From contig JALWQZ010000078.1 of assembly GCA_027077895.1 (NCBI GenBank), forward strand, positions 1 through 10,900: a DNA stretch of 10,900 nucleotides. Reading direction: 5' to 3'. A program made the position numbers and the translations under genes. This document shows positions 1 through 5,425 of this stretch, piece after piece; the stretch's first letter is position 1, and each line of letters begins with the position of its first letter. The notes under the pieces were generated by a model. It worked only from the letters and a program-made list of their open reading frames with translations. It was not told where the DNA came from and ran no database searches. The DNA is from Microcaldota archaeon. GTDB taxonomy: Archaea; B1Sed10-29; WALL01; WAMD01.

Positions 1-264
1 GCCAATAACAGACAGCAAAAATGCCTCATGGCCTCTTCCTCTCATAACCAATCTATGACCTGGGAGGCTAGCAACAGAACTGGATTCATCAGGTAAACCA
101 AGCAACAGACTAGGAATAAAATCAAAGAAGGTATGCGAGATAGCAATGCCTATCGCTGTGTATCCAGAAACCCAGGTCAACAGAGTATTGACATGGAGCC
201 CAGGCGTGATACCTGTTATAATCCCAATAATCGAACCAAACAAAACATGATACACGCTATCCAA
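1..264 (-). CDS. TctA/DUF112-type polytopic membrane protein, N-terminal part only (runs off left edge)
   Basis: The visible 88 codons read as a membrane protein that begins LDSVYHVLFGSIIGIITG and continues with the motif TPGLHVN, then a hydrophobic segment, an HTFFDFIPSLLLG block, and SLPGHRLVMRGRGHEAF. The G-x-x-x-G-I-T-P-G-L-H-x-N pattern followed by LPGHR is what I know from the archaeal branch of the TctA family (DUF112, COG1784), whose bacterial relatives are the large permease subunit of tripartite tricarboxylate transporters. The archaeal members have no assigned substrate, so transport of carboxylates is only a family-level guess. The TTG start at 264 is chosen because GGAGG at 271-275 sits 6 nt upstream. 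It overlaps the stop region of the preceding OB-fold gene by 8 nt, which implies translational coupling. The C-terminal part lies outside the window. Confidence 0.72.
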   Translation of the reverse strand, partial: MDSVYHVLFGSIIGIITGITPGLHVNTLLTWVSGYTAIGIAISHTFFDFIPSLLLGLPDESSSVASLPGHRLVMRGRGHEAFLLSVIG

Positions 265-589
265 AATCAACCTCCCTCTCCCCCTTGTATTCTCTAACTA
301 CCCCCGTAGCGTTTATATATCCTGTTTTAACAGGATGATGTGAAACAAACCTAAACTCTCCAACCCCTGTGTTTACAGAACCAAAGAACAACCCATTCTT
401 GGATCTAACCCACTTAACCACACCAGTAACATAAACCCTCTGACCTACATCAGTGTCCTTCATACTATAAACATGTTTTGCAGTATTAATATCCCGAAAG
501 TAAAAGATGGACGTGTATGAAGCGACAAAGAGAATCAATGAACAAATCAAGACTGTTTTTCTAATATCCTCAACTCCCGTCTCCCCCAT
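257..589 (-). CDS. Small membrane-anchored OB-fold protein (hypothetical)
   Basis: The protein has 110 residues. A short charged N-terminus (MGETGVEDIRKT) is followed by one hydrophobic segment at about residues 13-30, then a soluble domain of about 75 residues. That domain has the pattern of a tRNA_anti-like OB fold: G-Q-R-V-Y-V-T-G-V-V, then a strand with LFFGSVNTGVGEF, a G-Y-I-N-A-T-G-V-V strand and the closing REYKGEREV. The reading frame is open further upstream to 709, but that part is Arg/Cys-rich and lies inside the NfeD-like gene, so the ATG at 589 is preferred; GAGGG lies about 10 nt ahead of it. It overlaps the NfeD-like gene by 43 nt and the TctA-like gene by 8 nt. Function is unknown. 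OB folds of this type bind nucleic acid in other proteins, but tethering to a membrane argues for another ligand here. Confidence 0.62.
   Translation of the reverse strand: MGETGVEDIRKTVLICSLILFVASYTSIFYFRDINTAKHVYSMKDTDVGQRVYVTGVVKWVRSKNGLFFGSVNTGVGEFRFVSHHPVKTGYINATGVVREYKGEREVDFG
271..275 (-). promoter_or_regulatory. Ribosome-binding site GGAGG setting the TTG start of the TctA-like gene
   Basis: On the minus strand, GGAGG (inside a longer purine run) precedes TTG at 264 by 6 nt. It favours this TTG over the TTG at 270 and the GTG at 255. The site lies inside the last codons of the upstream OB-fold gene. Confidence 0.5.
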
Positions 590-1032
590 TTTCCAAACGC
601 CCTCACAAGAACATGATCGCCTTTCTTTATCCCTTTTTTGCTTTTTGCAGCATAAATTCCTTTTGGTATACCTGCAAAGAAGTTCCCTTTTGTGTCTATA
701 ACCGCCCACTCAGAGTCTGCGAGCAGTACCCTAGCATTAAGACGCCTAGGGATCAGGATATAGAACACAAGTATCCACACCATAAGTAATGCTAAATACA
801 CCATAGAAAACCAAAGATTCAGAGTCTTAGGCTCAAATATGAGTAAAAAGGCAAGCACCACAAATCCAGAGAGGGCAACCCAAATTCGGGGGGAGCTGTA
901 TAGTACCAAAATAAGCCCTACTAGCAAAATATCAAAAAAAATTGTGACCTGCACTAAATTCCGGAATATCAAACTAATTGCAGATAGAAAAAAGGATGTA
1001 ACAATCCCCACAAACACAAGAACATCCCTCAT
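547..1032 (-). CDS. NfeD-like membrane protein with C-terminal beta-barrel (OB) domain
   Basis: The protein has 161 residues. About four hydrophobic segments fill residues 4-95 (VLVFVGIVTSFFLSAISLIF, then VTIFFDILLVGLILVLY, then IWVALSGFVVLAFLLIF, then a segment ending FYILIPRRL). The rest is a soluble domain of about 65 residues with the NfeD C-terminal pattern: A-x-V at its start, a central strand with G-I-P-K-G-I-Y-A-A-K-S, then I-K-K-G-D-H-V-L-V-R and a closing R-E-L-R-I-L-E. NfeD proteins are small membrane proteins often paired with stomatin-type proteins or a membrane serine protease in membrane quality control; neither partner is visible here. The ATG overlaps the stop of the preceding prepilin gene as ATGA, so it is probably co-translated with the pilus genes. 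The family call rests on domain pattern only. Confidence 0.6.
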   Translation of the reverse strand: MRDVLVFVGIVTSFFLSAISLIFRNLVQVTIFFDILLVGLILVLYSSPRIWVALSGFVVLAFLLIFEPKTLNLWFSMVYLALLMVWILVFYILIPRRLNARVLLADSEWAVIDTKGNFFAGIPKGIYAAKSKKGIKKGDHVLVRAFGKWGRRELRILEKQS

Positions 1033-1367
1033 CCAACCACCGAGACGCTAAATTTAGTGTTAGTTACAGATTGTATATCCCTTTCTATTTTTCCAGGATG
1101 TATGTAATTACTGCAGTTTGTAACCTGAACATTAAAACTAAACCCATTTTGTGAGATACTAACCAGCTCACCATAACACCCATCAAATCTTGCATACTGT
1201 AAAGATTGATCAACATCCTGCCTAACAACCGCCATTGCTGTAGATATCTTAGATTGTTGAGAGTAAAAATTCATAAGGTAAATTGAAAAAGTCAAGATTA
1301 TGGCTGCGATTAGGATTATCTCTAAACTTCCTTGCCCCTTTGAATTGAATTTTATGGTATGTTGCAA
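1029..1367 (-). CDS. Prepilin with class III signal peptide (112 aa)
   Basis: The N-terminus reads MQHTIKFNSKGQGSLEIILI, a class III signal peptide. Cleavage is expected between G and Q of K-G-Q, with Glu at position +5 of the mature protein and a hydrophobic helix of about 20 residues after it. The mature part is short (about 100 residues), with a C-terminal beta-rich region that carries two Cys (G-C-Y-G-E and T-N-C-S), possibly a disulfide. The start is TTG at 1367: there is no ATG in the frame before the signal peptide, and GGGGGG stands 8 nt upstream. It overlaps the previous prepilin gene by 16 nt and the next gene (NfeD-like) by 4 nt. Its role is likely a pilus subunit or minor pilin processed by the peptidase encoded two genes earlier. 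Confidence 0.82.
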   Translation of the reverse strand: MQHTIKFNSKGQGSLEIILIAAIILTFSIYLMNFYSQQSKISTAMAVVRQDVDQSLQYARFDGCYGELVSISQNGFSFNVQVTNCSNYIHPGKIERDIQSVTNTKFSVSVVG

Positions 1368-1816
1368 CTTGCAGTCCCCCCTAGATGGGTACAGTCTTTT
1401 GATATGTTCACATCATATATTCCATCCTTGTTTTTGCAACTAACAGATATGTAATTAGGCAACAAAACTGTTTTTCCACTAACTTCGGTACCATTCTGGA
1501 GATAATACCTGAATTTTACTGCCACATCACCCGCACCAGTACCTGTTATATTAATAGAGTACAAACCACTGCCAATACTGGAGTTGAGTTCACCTGTGTT
1601 GATGTGAACGATCTCATAAGAACCGCAGCCAGACATAGAGACCGAATCCGCAGCAGACTTTATCTCACCAACCACTTGAGCTAAAAGTACACCATTACCT
1701 GTATCTTGTAATGTATCAGTAGCAAATTGAATCAGAGGGATAGAGACTGTAGTTATAATTGTTAGTACAATTATAAGAATCAAAATGAACTCCACTGTTA
1801 TCTGACCACGAGCCAT
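1352..1816 (-). CDS. Prepilin with class III signal peptide and four-Cys C-terminal domain (154 aa)
   Basis: The N-terminus is MARGQITVEFILILIIVLTI: a very short basic leader, G-Q cleavage site, Glu at +5, then a hydrophobic helix. The mature protein has a soluble domain of about 110 residues with four Cys: S-G-C-G-S-Y, S-V-S-C-K, K-D-C-T-H-L and A-S-C-N-I-P. The last two resemble the C-terminus of the 107-residue prepilin at 2949-3272 (E-C-T-H-L followed later by S-C-K-I), suggesting a shared disulfide loop. Several N-x-S/T sites (NSS, NIT, NGT, NIS) could carry N-glycans, as archaeal pilins often do. The ATG has GGGGA 7 nt upstream and overlaps the peptidase gene by 19 nt. It is the largest prepilin in the locus and may be an adhesive or tip subunit; that is inference. 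Confidence 0.83.
   Translation of the reverse strand: MARGQITVEFILILIIVLTIITTVSIPLIQFATDTLQDTGNGVLLAQVVGEIKSAADSVSMSGCGSYEIVHINTGELNSSIGSGLYSINITGTGAGDVAVKFRYYLQNGTEVSGKTVLLPNYISVSCKNKDGIYDVNISKDCTHLGGTASCNIP
1376..1381 (-). promoter_or_regulatory. Ribosome-binding site GGGGGG setting the TTG start of a prepilin
   Basis: A run of six G on the minus strand lies 8 nt ahead of TTG at 1367 and inside the end of the upstream prepilin gene. It is the main argument that translation of the 112-residue prepilin starts at TTG. Confidence 0.5.
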
Positions 1817-2712
1817 ATCAAATCCCCTACAGAGACTAATACTAAAAGACCTAATAATATTATCGGTGTAAAGGGTATTGACCTCTGCACGTATACCCTC
1901 TCAACACCTCGCTCCCTAAGATACTGTATGTCTGACTTTGTGGCACCTCTAGCCAACGTCTTGAACTTAAACCGCCTCGCACCAACTACACCAACAATTA
2001 TATCCCCCTCTTTTAATCCCCTGACATGCTTCACTTCTTTGAATAAGTCCCTTCCACGCATCATCAATTGGAAAAACACGTCCATAGAGAATATGACCAG
2101 GAAGGTTAAACCAAACTGGTACCAACCAAACCGAGAAATTGTAAAAGCCCCTGGGACTAGGAATACCAGCCACTTGTAAGGGATGAACGATAGAACGAAC
2201 AGCAAGAGAAGAGAAAACCATCCAGAATAAAATGAGAAAACAGAATATACTAGAAAGGAGTAGCCCACGCTAGAAACAAAACTCTTCCACACAATGGGAA
2301 AAACCTTTCTATTAAGGTTATACAGAAGGTAGAACAACAACGGGATGGAAACCAAAAGAATTCCGTTCCATAGGATGGGCAGGAAGATTAAGTAATACTT
2401 GTTCAGTATAGGAAAGGTATTGCCCTTAACTAAGAGCGCACTAAGTGCGACCAAGAGTTTGACATCCCCACCTGCCAACACCCCAAATCGCCAAGCAAAG
2501 TAGAGGATAATGTACGAAACTGTTGCTGCGATAACTGAATTTATGAGGGGCATGGGAGAATGAGTCACCCCAGACTCAACAAATTTTATTGCAAATGCTA
2601 ACCCAAGTAAACCAAGCGTCAGTCCCTTTGGGATGATTCTAGTCTTTAGATCAAAATATGTGGCGATTACAGCGCCGGTTAATGCCAATGCAACATAAAT
2701 GTAATAGAACAT
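1798..2712 (-). CDS. Archaeal type IV prepilin peptidase, A24 aspartyl protease family
   Basis: This 304-residue polytopic protein should cut the class III leader from the prepilins encoded around it, at the cytoplasmic face of the membrane. Both catalytic Asp motifs of the A24 family are present: D21 in YFDLKTRIIP after the first membrane helix, and D83 in G-G-D-V-K-L. Several further hydrophobic segments cover residues 105-215. A soluble stretch of about 60 residues follows (220-280, containing G-L-K-E-G-D-I-I-V-G), and a last membrane helix at about 281-302 ends the protein. It is longer than the roughly 230-residue FlaK/EppA type that I know, mainly because of this C-terminal stretch. The ATG at 2712 has no clear ribosome-binding site, but a TATA-like element lies about 26 bp upstream, so this gene may begin its own leaderless transcript. 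It sits between the two groups of prepilin genes. Confidence 0.9.
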   Translation of the reverse strand: MFYYIYVALALTGAVIATYFDLKTRIIPKGLTLGLLGLAFAIKFVESGVTHSPMPLINSVIAATVSYIILYFAWRFGVLAGGDVKLLVALSALLVKGNTFPILNKYYLIFLPILWNGILLVSIPLLFYLLYNLNRKVFPIVWKSFVSSVGYSFLVYSVFSFYSGWFSLLLLFVLSFIPYKWLVFLVPGAFTISRFGWYQFGLTFLVIFSMDVFFQLMMRGRDLFKEVKHVRGLKEGDIIVGVVGARRFKFKTLARGATKSDIQYLRERGVERVYVQRSIPFTPIILLGLLVLVSVGDLIWLVVR

Positions 2713-2733
2713 AAGGAAGAATAAGGGGATTGG

Positions 2734-2743
2734 TTAATTAATT
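2734..2743 (-). promoter_or_regulatory. TATA-like element ahead of the prepilin peptidase
   Basis: The minus strand reads AATTAATTAA here, centred about 26 bp from the A of the peptidase ATG at 2712. This is the archaeal TATA-box-to-start distance. The spacer lacks a ribosome-binding site, which fits a leaderless start. It lies in the only sizeable gap (42 bp) among the prepilin genes. Confidence 0.4.
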
Positions 2744-2754
2744 CTTAACGGATG

Positions 2755-2925
2755 TCAACTAGTGATGCTACCAAGAACATGGTTTCTATAATAGGTTATC
2801 TTGCTCTGTGCCCTCTGTTGTATTGCTAGAACATCATTGACTACTAGCGCAACCACTGCAGCTAGGCCCACTACAAACGCCAACAAGTACATATACTCCA
2901 AACTAGACTGCCCACTGTCGTCCAT
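2755..2925 (-). CDS. Minimal prepilin with class III signal peptide (56 aa)
   Basis: The protein begins MDDSGQSSLEYMYLLAFVVG. It shows the G-Q cleavage site, Glu at +5 and a Tyr after it as in KGQGTLEY-type pilins, but the leader is acidic (D-D-S) instead of basic. After the hydrophobic helix only about 25 residues remain (VLAIQQRAQSKITYYRNHVL and a short tail), so the mature subunit is little more than one long helix, like the small Flp/archaellin-core pilins. The ATG at 2925 is preferred over an in-frame TTG at 2964, because the upstream extension would place extra residues before the leader and overlap the previous gene; GGTG lies 6 nt ahead of this ATG. It is 23 nt downstream of the previous prepilin. 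Its size suggests a major filament subunit, which is inference. Confidence 0.8.
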   Translation of the reverse strand: MDDSGQSSLEYMYLLAFVVGLAAVVALVVNDVLAIQQRAQSKITYYRNHVLGSITS

Positions 2926-2948
2926 GTTAACACCAATACCAATTTCTC

Positions 2949-3272
2949 TTATTTGTAATAACAATTGCCCCCAGAAGTATTGTAGTAAACAGTAGCGCCG
3001 CTACTAATTTTACAGCTCACTAACTTGCTTAAATCTACAGTAGAGTCAGAAGTAAGGTGAGTACACTCCTTGTTATTAACTTCCACTGGCTTATTGTTAG
3101 TTAATGGGATACCCTTCTGAGCGCAGTTATACTCATCTATCTTGAGGGTAGCACTCGTAGACGTTTGCGTTGAAATATTATGGACTACACTAATAACAAC
3201 GACTGCAATGCCCAAAACTCCTGCAAGTATCAAAAGATATTCCAAAGTACCTTGCCCCTTTTTGCCGAACAT
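2949..3272 (-). CDS. Prepilin with class III signal peptide and four Cys (107 aa)
   Basis: The N-terminus MFGKKGQGTLEYLLILAGVL is a textbook class III signal peptide: basic leader, G-Q cut site, Glu at +5, then a hydrophobic helix. About 70 soluble residues follow, with four Cys (E-Y-N-C-A, K-E-C-T-H-L, V-S-C-K-I and G-N-C-Y-Y-K at the very end), enough for two disulfides. The CTHL and SC-K-I pieces recur in the prepilin at 1352-1816. The ATG at 3272 is chosen over an in-frame GTG at 3290, because GAGGTG at 3279-3284 is 6 nt ahead and the leader then has the usual length. The gene lies 24 nt after the stop of the 52-residue prepilin and is likely co-transcribed with the ATPase and platform genes. 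Confidence 0.85.
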   Translation of the reverse strand: MFGKKGQGTLEYLLILAGVLGIAVVVISVVHNISTQTSTSATLKIDEYNCAQKGIPLTNNKPVEVNNKECTHLTSDSTVDLSKLVSCKISSGATVYYNTSGGNCYYK

Positions 3273-3278
3273 ATCTCC

Positions 3279-3284
3279 CACCTC
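3279..3284 (-). promoter_or_regulatory. Ribosome-binding site GAGGTG setting the start of the 107-aa prepilin
   Basis: GAGGTG on the minus strand is 6 nt upstream of ATG 3272, and the GTG at 3290 has no comparable site at the right distance. It decides the start in favour of a normal-length signal peptide. Confidence 0.5.
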
Positions 3285-3296
3285 TAACACACTAAC

Positions 3297-3455
3297 TCAT
3301 ATTGACTTATTAAATGTTTCGTTTGCAGCCTTCTTCTCAGCATGTGTCAAATTCTTAGCCTGTGTTTTTATGAAATAAACTGCAGTTACTATTGTAACTA
3401 TTATCCCCGATAGCAATAATATTTGCTCAGTTGAGACCTGTCCATAATCATCCAA
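3297..3455 (-). CDS. Very small prepilin with class III signal peptide, TTG start (52 aa)
   Basis: On the minus strand a frame starting at TTG 3455 encodes 52 residues and ends at TGA 3299-3297. It begins with M/L then DDYGQVSTEQILLLSGIIV and continues with a hydrophobic segment ending in AVYFIK. This is the class III pattern: G-Q cut site, Glu at +5, then one membrane helix. The remaining 20 or so residues (KTQAKNLTHAEKKAANETFN, then KSI) are a charged, helix-prone tail. The DD-x-GQ leader matches the other small prepilin (2755-2925). GGTGGGG at 3466-3472 lies 10 nt ahead of the TTG, and the start overlaps the TadC-like stop by 8 nt, implying coupled translation. The gene is easily missed because it is short and lacks an ATG. 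The position directly after the platform genes supports a real subunit. Confidence 0.78.
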   Translation of the reverse strand: MDDYGQVSTEQILLLSGIIVTIVTAVYFIKTQAKNLTHAEKKAANETFNKSI

Positions 3456-4311
3456 TACTAAAGAACCCCACCGCAAAGTTGCTCACCACCACATATGTTA
3501 CATATGCAATTAATATAAATATAGGCGCATAAAGTACTGACCTGCTAAAATTTCCTTCTCTCACTAATGATGCCATCAAAGCACCAAATAGTGCGGATAT
3601 TGCTAGATACGCTTTAAAATAAAATATCATGCTGCCAAACAAAGGTGTAGCTGCTTGACCTGCAACCTTACCTAAAAATAACATTATACCAGAAACTATA
3701 CCGAATATTATGGGAGCAATAAGGACAGCACTAACCAACATGAAAAGCACATATGTCGTTGTCTTTGCTCGCCTATCTGATTTTATTTTGTATATCTCTC
3801 TGACATCACTCGCAATACTCATTAATGCCTCAGACATTCCACCGCCCGCCCGTCTAGCCGAGATTATCACATTGGCAGTCCTCTTAAAGATGTCTGAACC
3901 AGTAGAATTCGCAAAATCCTCAAAAGCCTCTTCAAAGGTCTTGCCCTCCTTCATACGAATAAGCATCTTTCTCATCTCAGTGGCAAGCGTTCCATATCTA
4001 CCTGTAGAAACCTCCTTCAGCGCTGATTCAACAGTCCCCCCTGCCCTTAAACTAGTTGATATGTGCATCAAAACATCTGGGAGCATTTTTTCCATCTTCT
4101 CAATCCTTGTTTGGGCCTTGTAAAGGGGATATCCTACTATCACGTCCATTATTGAGATTGAAATTAAAATTCCCAAGAATATATCGTAGAATAATCCAAT
4201 GTATATTATAGAAATTGCACCAGAAAACAAACCGATACTTAGCAATAGGTCCGGATCCAACTCTTCATTTATATCCTCAACCGACGCTTTATACACTTCA
4301 TAAATACCCAT
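3448..4311 (-). CDS. TadC/FlaJ-like pilus platform membrane protein (second of two)
   Basis: The protein has 287 residues with a type II secretion F (T2SF) domain. Hydrophobic segments lie at about residues 22-60, before the cytoplasmic helical domain. That domain starts at MLPDVLMHISTSLRAGGTVE (about 76-95) and contains the second half-repeat R-R-A-G-G-G-M-S-E-A-L (153-163). Further membrane segments lie at about 186-214, 231-250 and 258-283. Proteins of this family form the inner membrane platform that contacts the ATPase hexamer and passes pilins from the membrane into the filament. The start is 4 nt after the stop of the first platform gene. The length and position as the second of two FlaJ-like genes parallel EpdJ/EpdK-type or TadB/TadC pairs, which probably act as a heteromer. 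The stop overlaps the start of the 52-residue prepilin. Confidence 0.88.
   Translation of the reverse strand: MGIYEVYKASVEDINEELDPDLLLSIGLFSGAISIIYIGLFYDIFLGILISISIMDVIVGYPLYKAQTRIEKMEKMLPDVLMHISTSLRAGGTVESALKEVSTGRYGTLATEMRKMLIRMKEGKTFEEAFEDFANSTGSDIFKRTANVIISARRAGGGMSEALMSIASDVREIYKIKSDRRAKTTTYVLFMLVSAVLIAPIIFGIVSGIMLFLGKVAGQAATPLFGSMIFYFKAYLAISALFGALMASLVREGNFSRSVLYAPIFILIAYVTYVVVSNFAVGFFSIG
3466..3472 (-). promoter_or_regulatory. Ribosome-binding site GGTGGGG for the TTG-started 52-aa prepilin
   Basis: GGTGGGG on the minus strand stands 10 nt ahead of TTG 3455 and inside the last codons of the TadC/FlaJ-like gene. It supports translation of the short frame despite the missing ATG. Confidence 0.45.
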
Positions 4312-4315
4312 ACTA

Positions 4316-5425
4316 TCACGTTGGCTCCATAATCTTTACCATGTATAATATCAAACCAAGAGTCATAGGGATGAGCACGATATAGACTAGCATAAGCACT
4401 GTTGGGCCTATAACTCCTTGGAAACCTATGGTTGGCACCGCGTTGAATATAGCAGCCAGTATTGTAAAGAACACTGGTAAAACAATCCCCACAAACATGT
4501 AAAACAGAGATATCAAAGATAATTTCTCAACAAAGTCCTTCATCTTAACCTGCATGTCAAACGAAACATCCTTAGCAATCTCTGATAGTATATCTGCAAG
4601 GTTACCTCCGGTCCTCAACGATCTAACTATGTGTAAGGAAGCTCTGGCAAGTGCATCGGACGGAGATCTCTCTCCCATCGCCTGTATTGCATCGTCGGTG
4701 GTCATTCCCTTATCCATGTCGTTCAACGTCCTGTCAAACTCCTCAGATAAAACAGAGTATTTCGCATCAACTATGTCTCTCATTGTATCATGTATCCCAA
4801 CACCTGCACGAATCTCAGTTGCCATGTGCCTCAAAGCAAAGGGCAAAACTTTATCTATTTCCTTGCCCCTCTTTTTAGCAATTGAAGATGGAAATGAGAA
4901 TGCCACAAAAAAAGACAAGGGAACACCCGCCACAAGACCTAACAAACCTATCAGGAACGCATTCAGCCAGTTGGGGATAAACATCAAAAATCCGAGAAAA
5001 CCTATAAAAATACCACCAATAACCGAACCCACCAAAGACACTCCTAGATACTGCTCGGTTGAAAGGGGAATGTTCGCAGAGTCAAGGTCTTTCATCAGTT
5101 TTATGGCAAACTCCTTGTCTGCTAGTTGTGACACAAACTTCCCCAAGGCTTTGAACCTAGTGAATATCTGCCCAACAAATCTATAAAACTTGTTCTCGCT
5201 AGACACTAGATCTTCTGGGCCCCTAGTCTCAACCTCCATTGACCTAGAACCAGCAACCACCGATTTCAACGCCTTCTCACTAGCCTCCTCCTCTGTAAAT
5301 CCTCTAGCAACGTAGAGTTTCTTCATCCTCTTGACAATCTCTTCTACAGTCTCCTTGGAGTAACCAACATACTCCCCTTCCCTGACCTTCATCTTCTGGT
5401 CATCAACAGTATCATTGACTGCCAT
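4316..5425 (-). CDS. TadB/FlaJ-like pilus platform membrane protein (first of two)
   Basis: The protein has 369 residues. A hydrophilic, helical N-terminal part of about 115 residues includes R-G-F-T-E-E-E-A-S-E-K-A, and two membrane segments follow at about 126-150 and 153-178. The T2SF domain starts at VLPFALRHMATEIRAGVGIH (about 193-212), with the second half-repeat S-L-R-T-G-G-N-L-A-D-I-L at 269-280, and two C-terminal membrane segments lie at about 302-330 and 340-362. It is the partner of the next gene in forming the pilus assembly platform. The soluble N-terminal extension is not found in the second platform protein and may bind the ATPase. ATG 5425 is used; an in-frame GTG at 5431 is possible and would add two residues. 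The gene overlaps the end of the ATPase gene by 14 nt. Confidence 0.88.
   Translation of the reverse strand: MAVNDTVDDQKMKVREGEYVGYSKETVEEIVKRMKKLYVARGFTEEEASEKALKSVVAGSRSMEVETRGPEDLVSSENKFYRFVGQIFTRFKALGKFVSQLADKEFAIKLMKDLDSANIPLSTEQYLGVSLVGSVIGGIFIGFLGFLMFIPNWLNAFLIGLLGLVAGVPLSFFVAFSFPSSIAKKRGKEIDKVLPFALRHMATEIRAGVGIHDTMRDIVDAKYSVLSEEFDRTLNDMDKGMTTDDAIQAMGERSPSDALARASLHIVRSLRTGGNLADILSEIAKDVSFDMQVKMKDFVEKLSLISLFYMFVGIVLPVFFTILAAIFNAVPTIGFQGVIGPTVLMLVYIVLIPMTLGLILYMVKIMEPT

Noticed and set aside
590..709. N-terminal extension of the OB-fold protein in the same frame (Arg/Cys-rich)
   Set aside because: It lies wholly inside the NfeD-like gene, has an improbable composition and leads directly into a good ATG at 589, so it is treated as non-coding in this frame.
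1967..2221. Second minus-strand frame inside the prepilin peptidase gene
   Set aside because: The peptidase frame carries the family motifs and continues through this stretch; the alternative frame has no motif.
1325..3262. Repeated CCTTGCCCCTTT string at about 1330 and 3250 considered as a DNA repeat
   Set aside because: Both copies encode the K-G-Q-G part of class III signal peptides, so the match follows from protein conservation rather than a separate element.
4554..5186. Plus-strand open frame of 210 codons opposite the first platform gene
   Set aside because: It is the antisense shadow of a clearly conserved T2SF protein, and its translation is low-complexity Ser/Pro-rich with no domain pattern.
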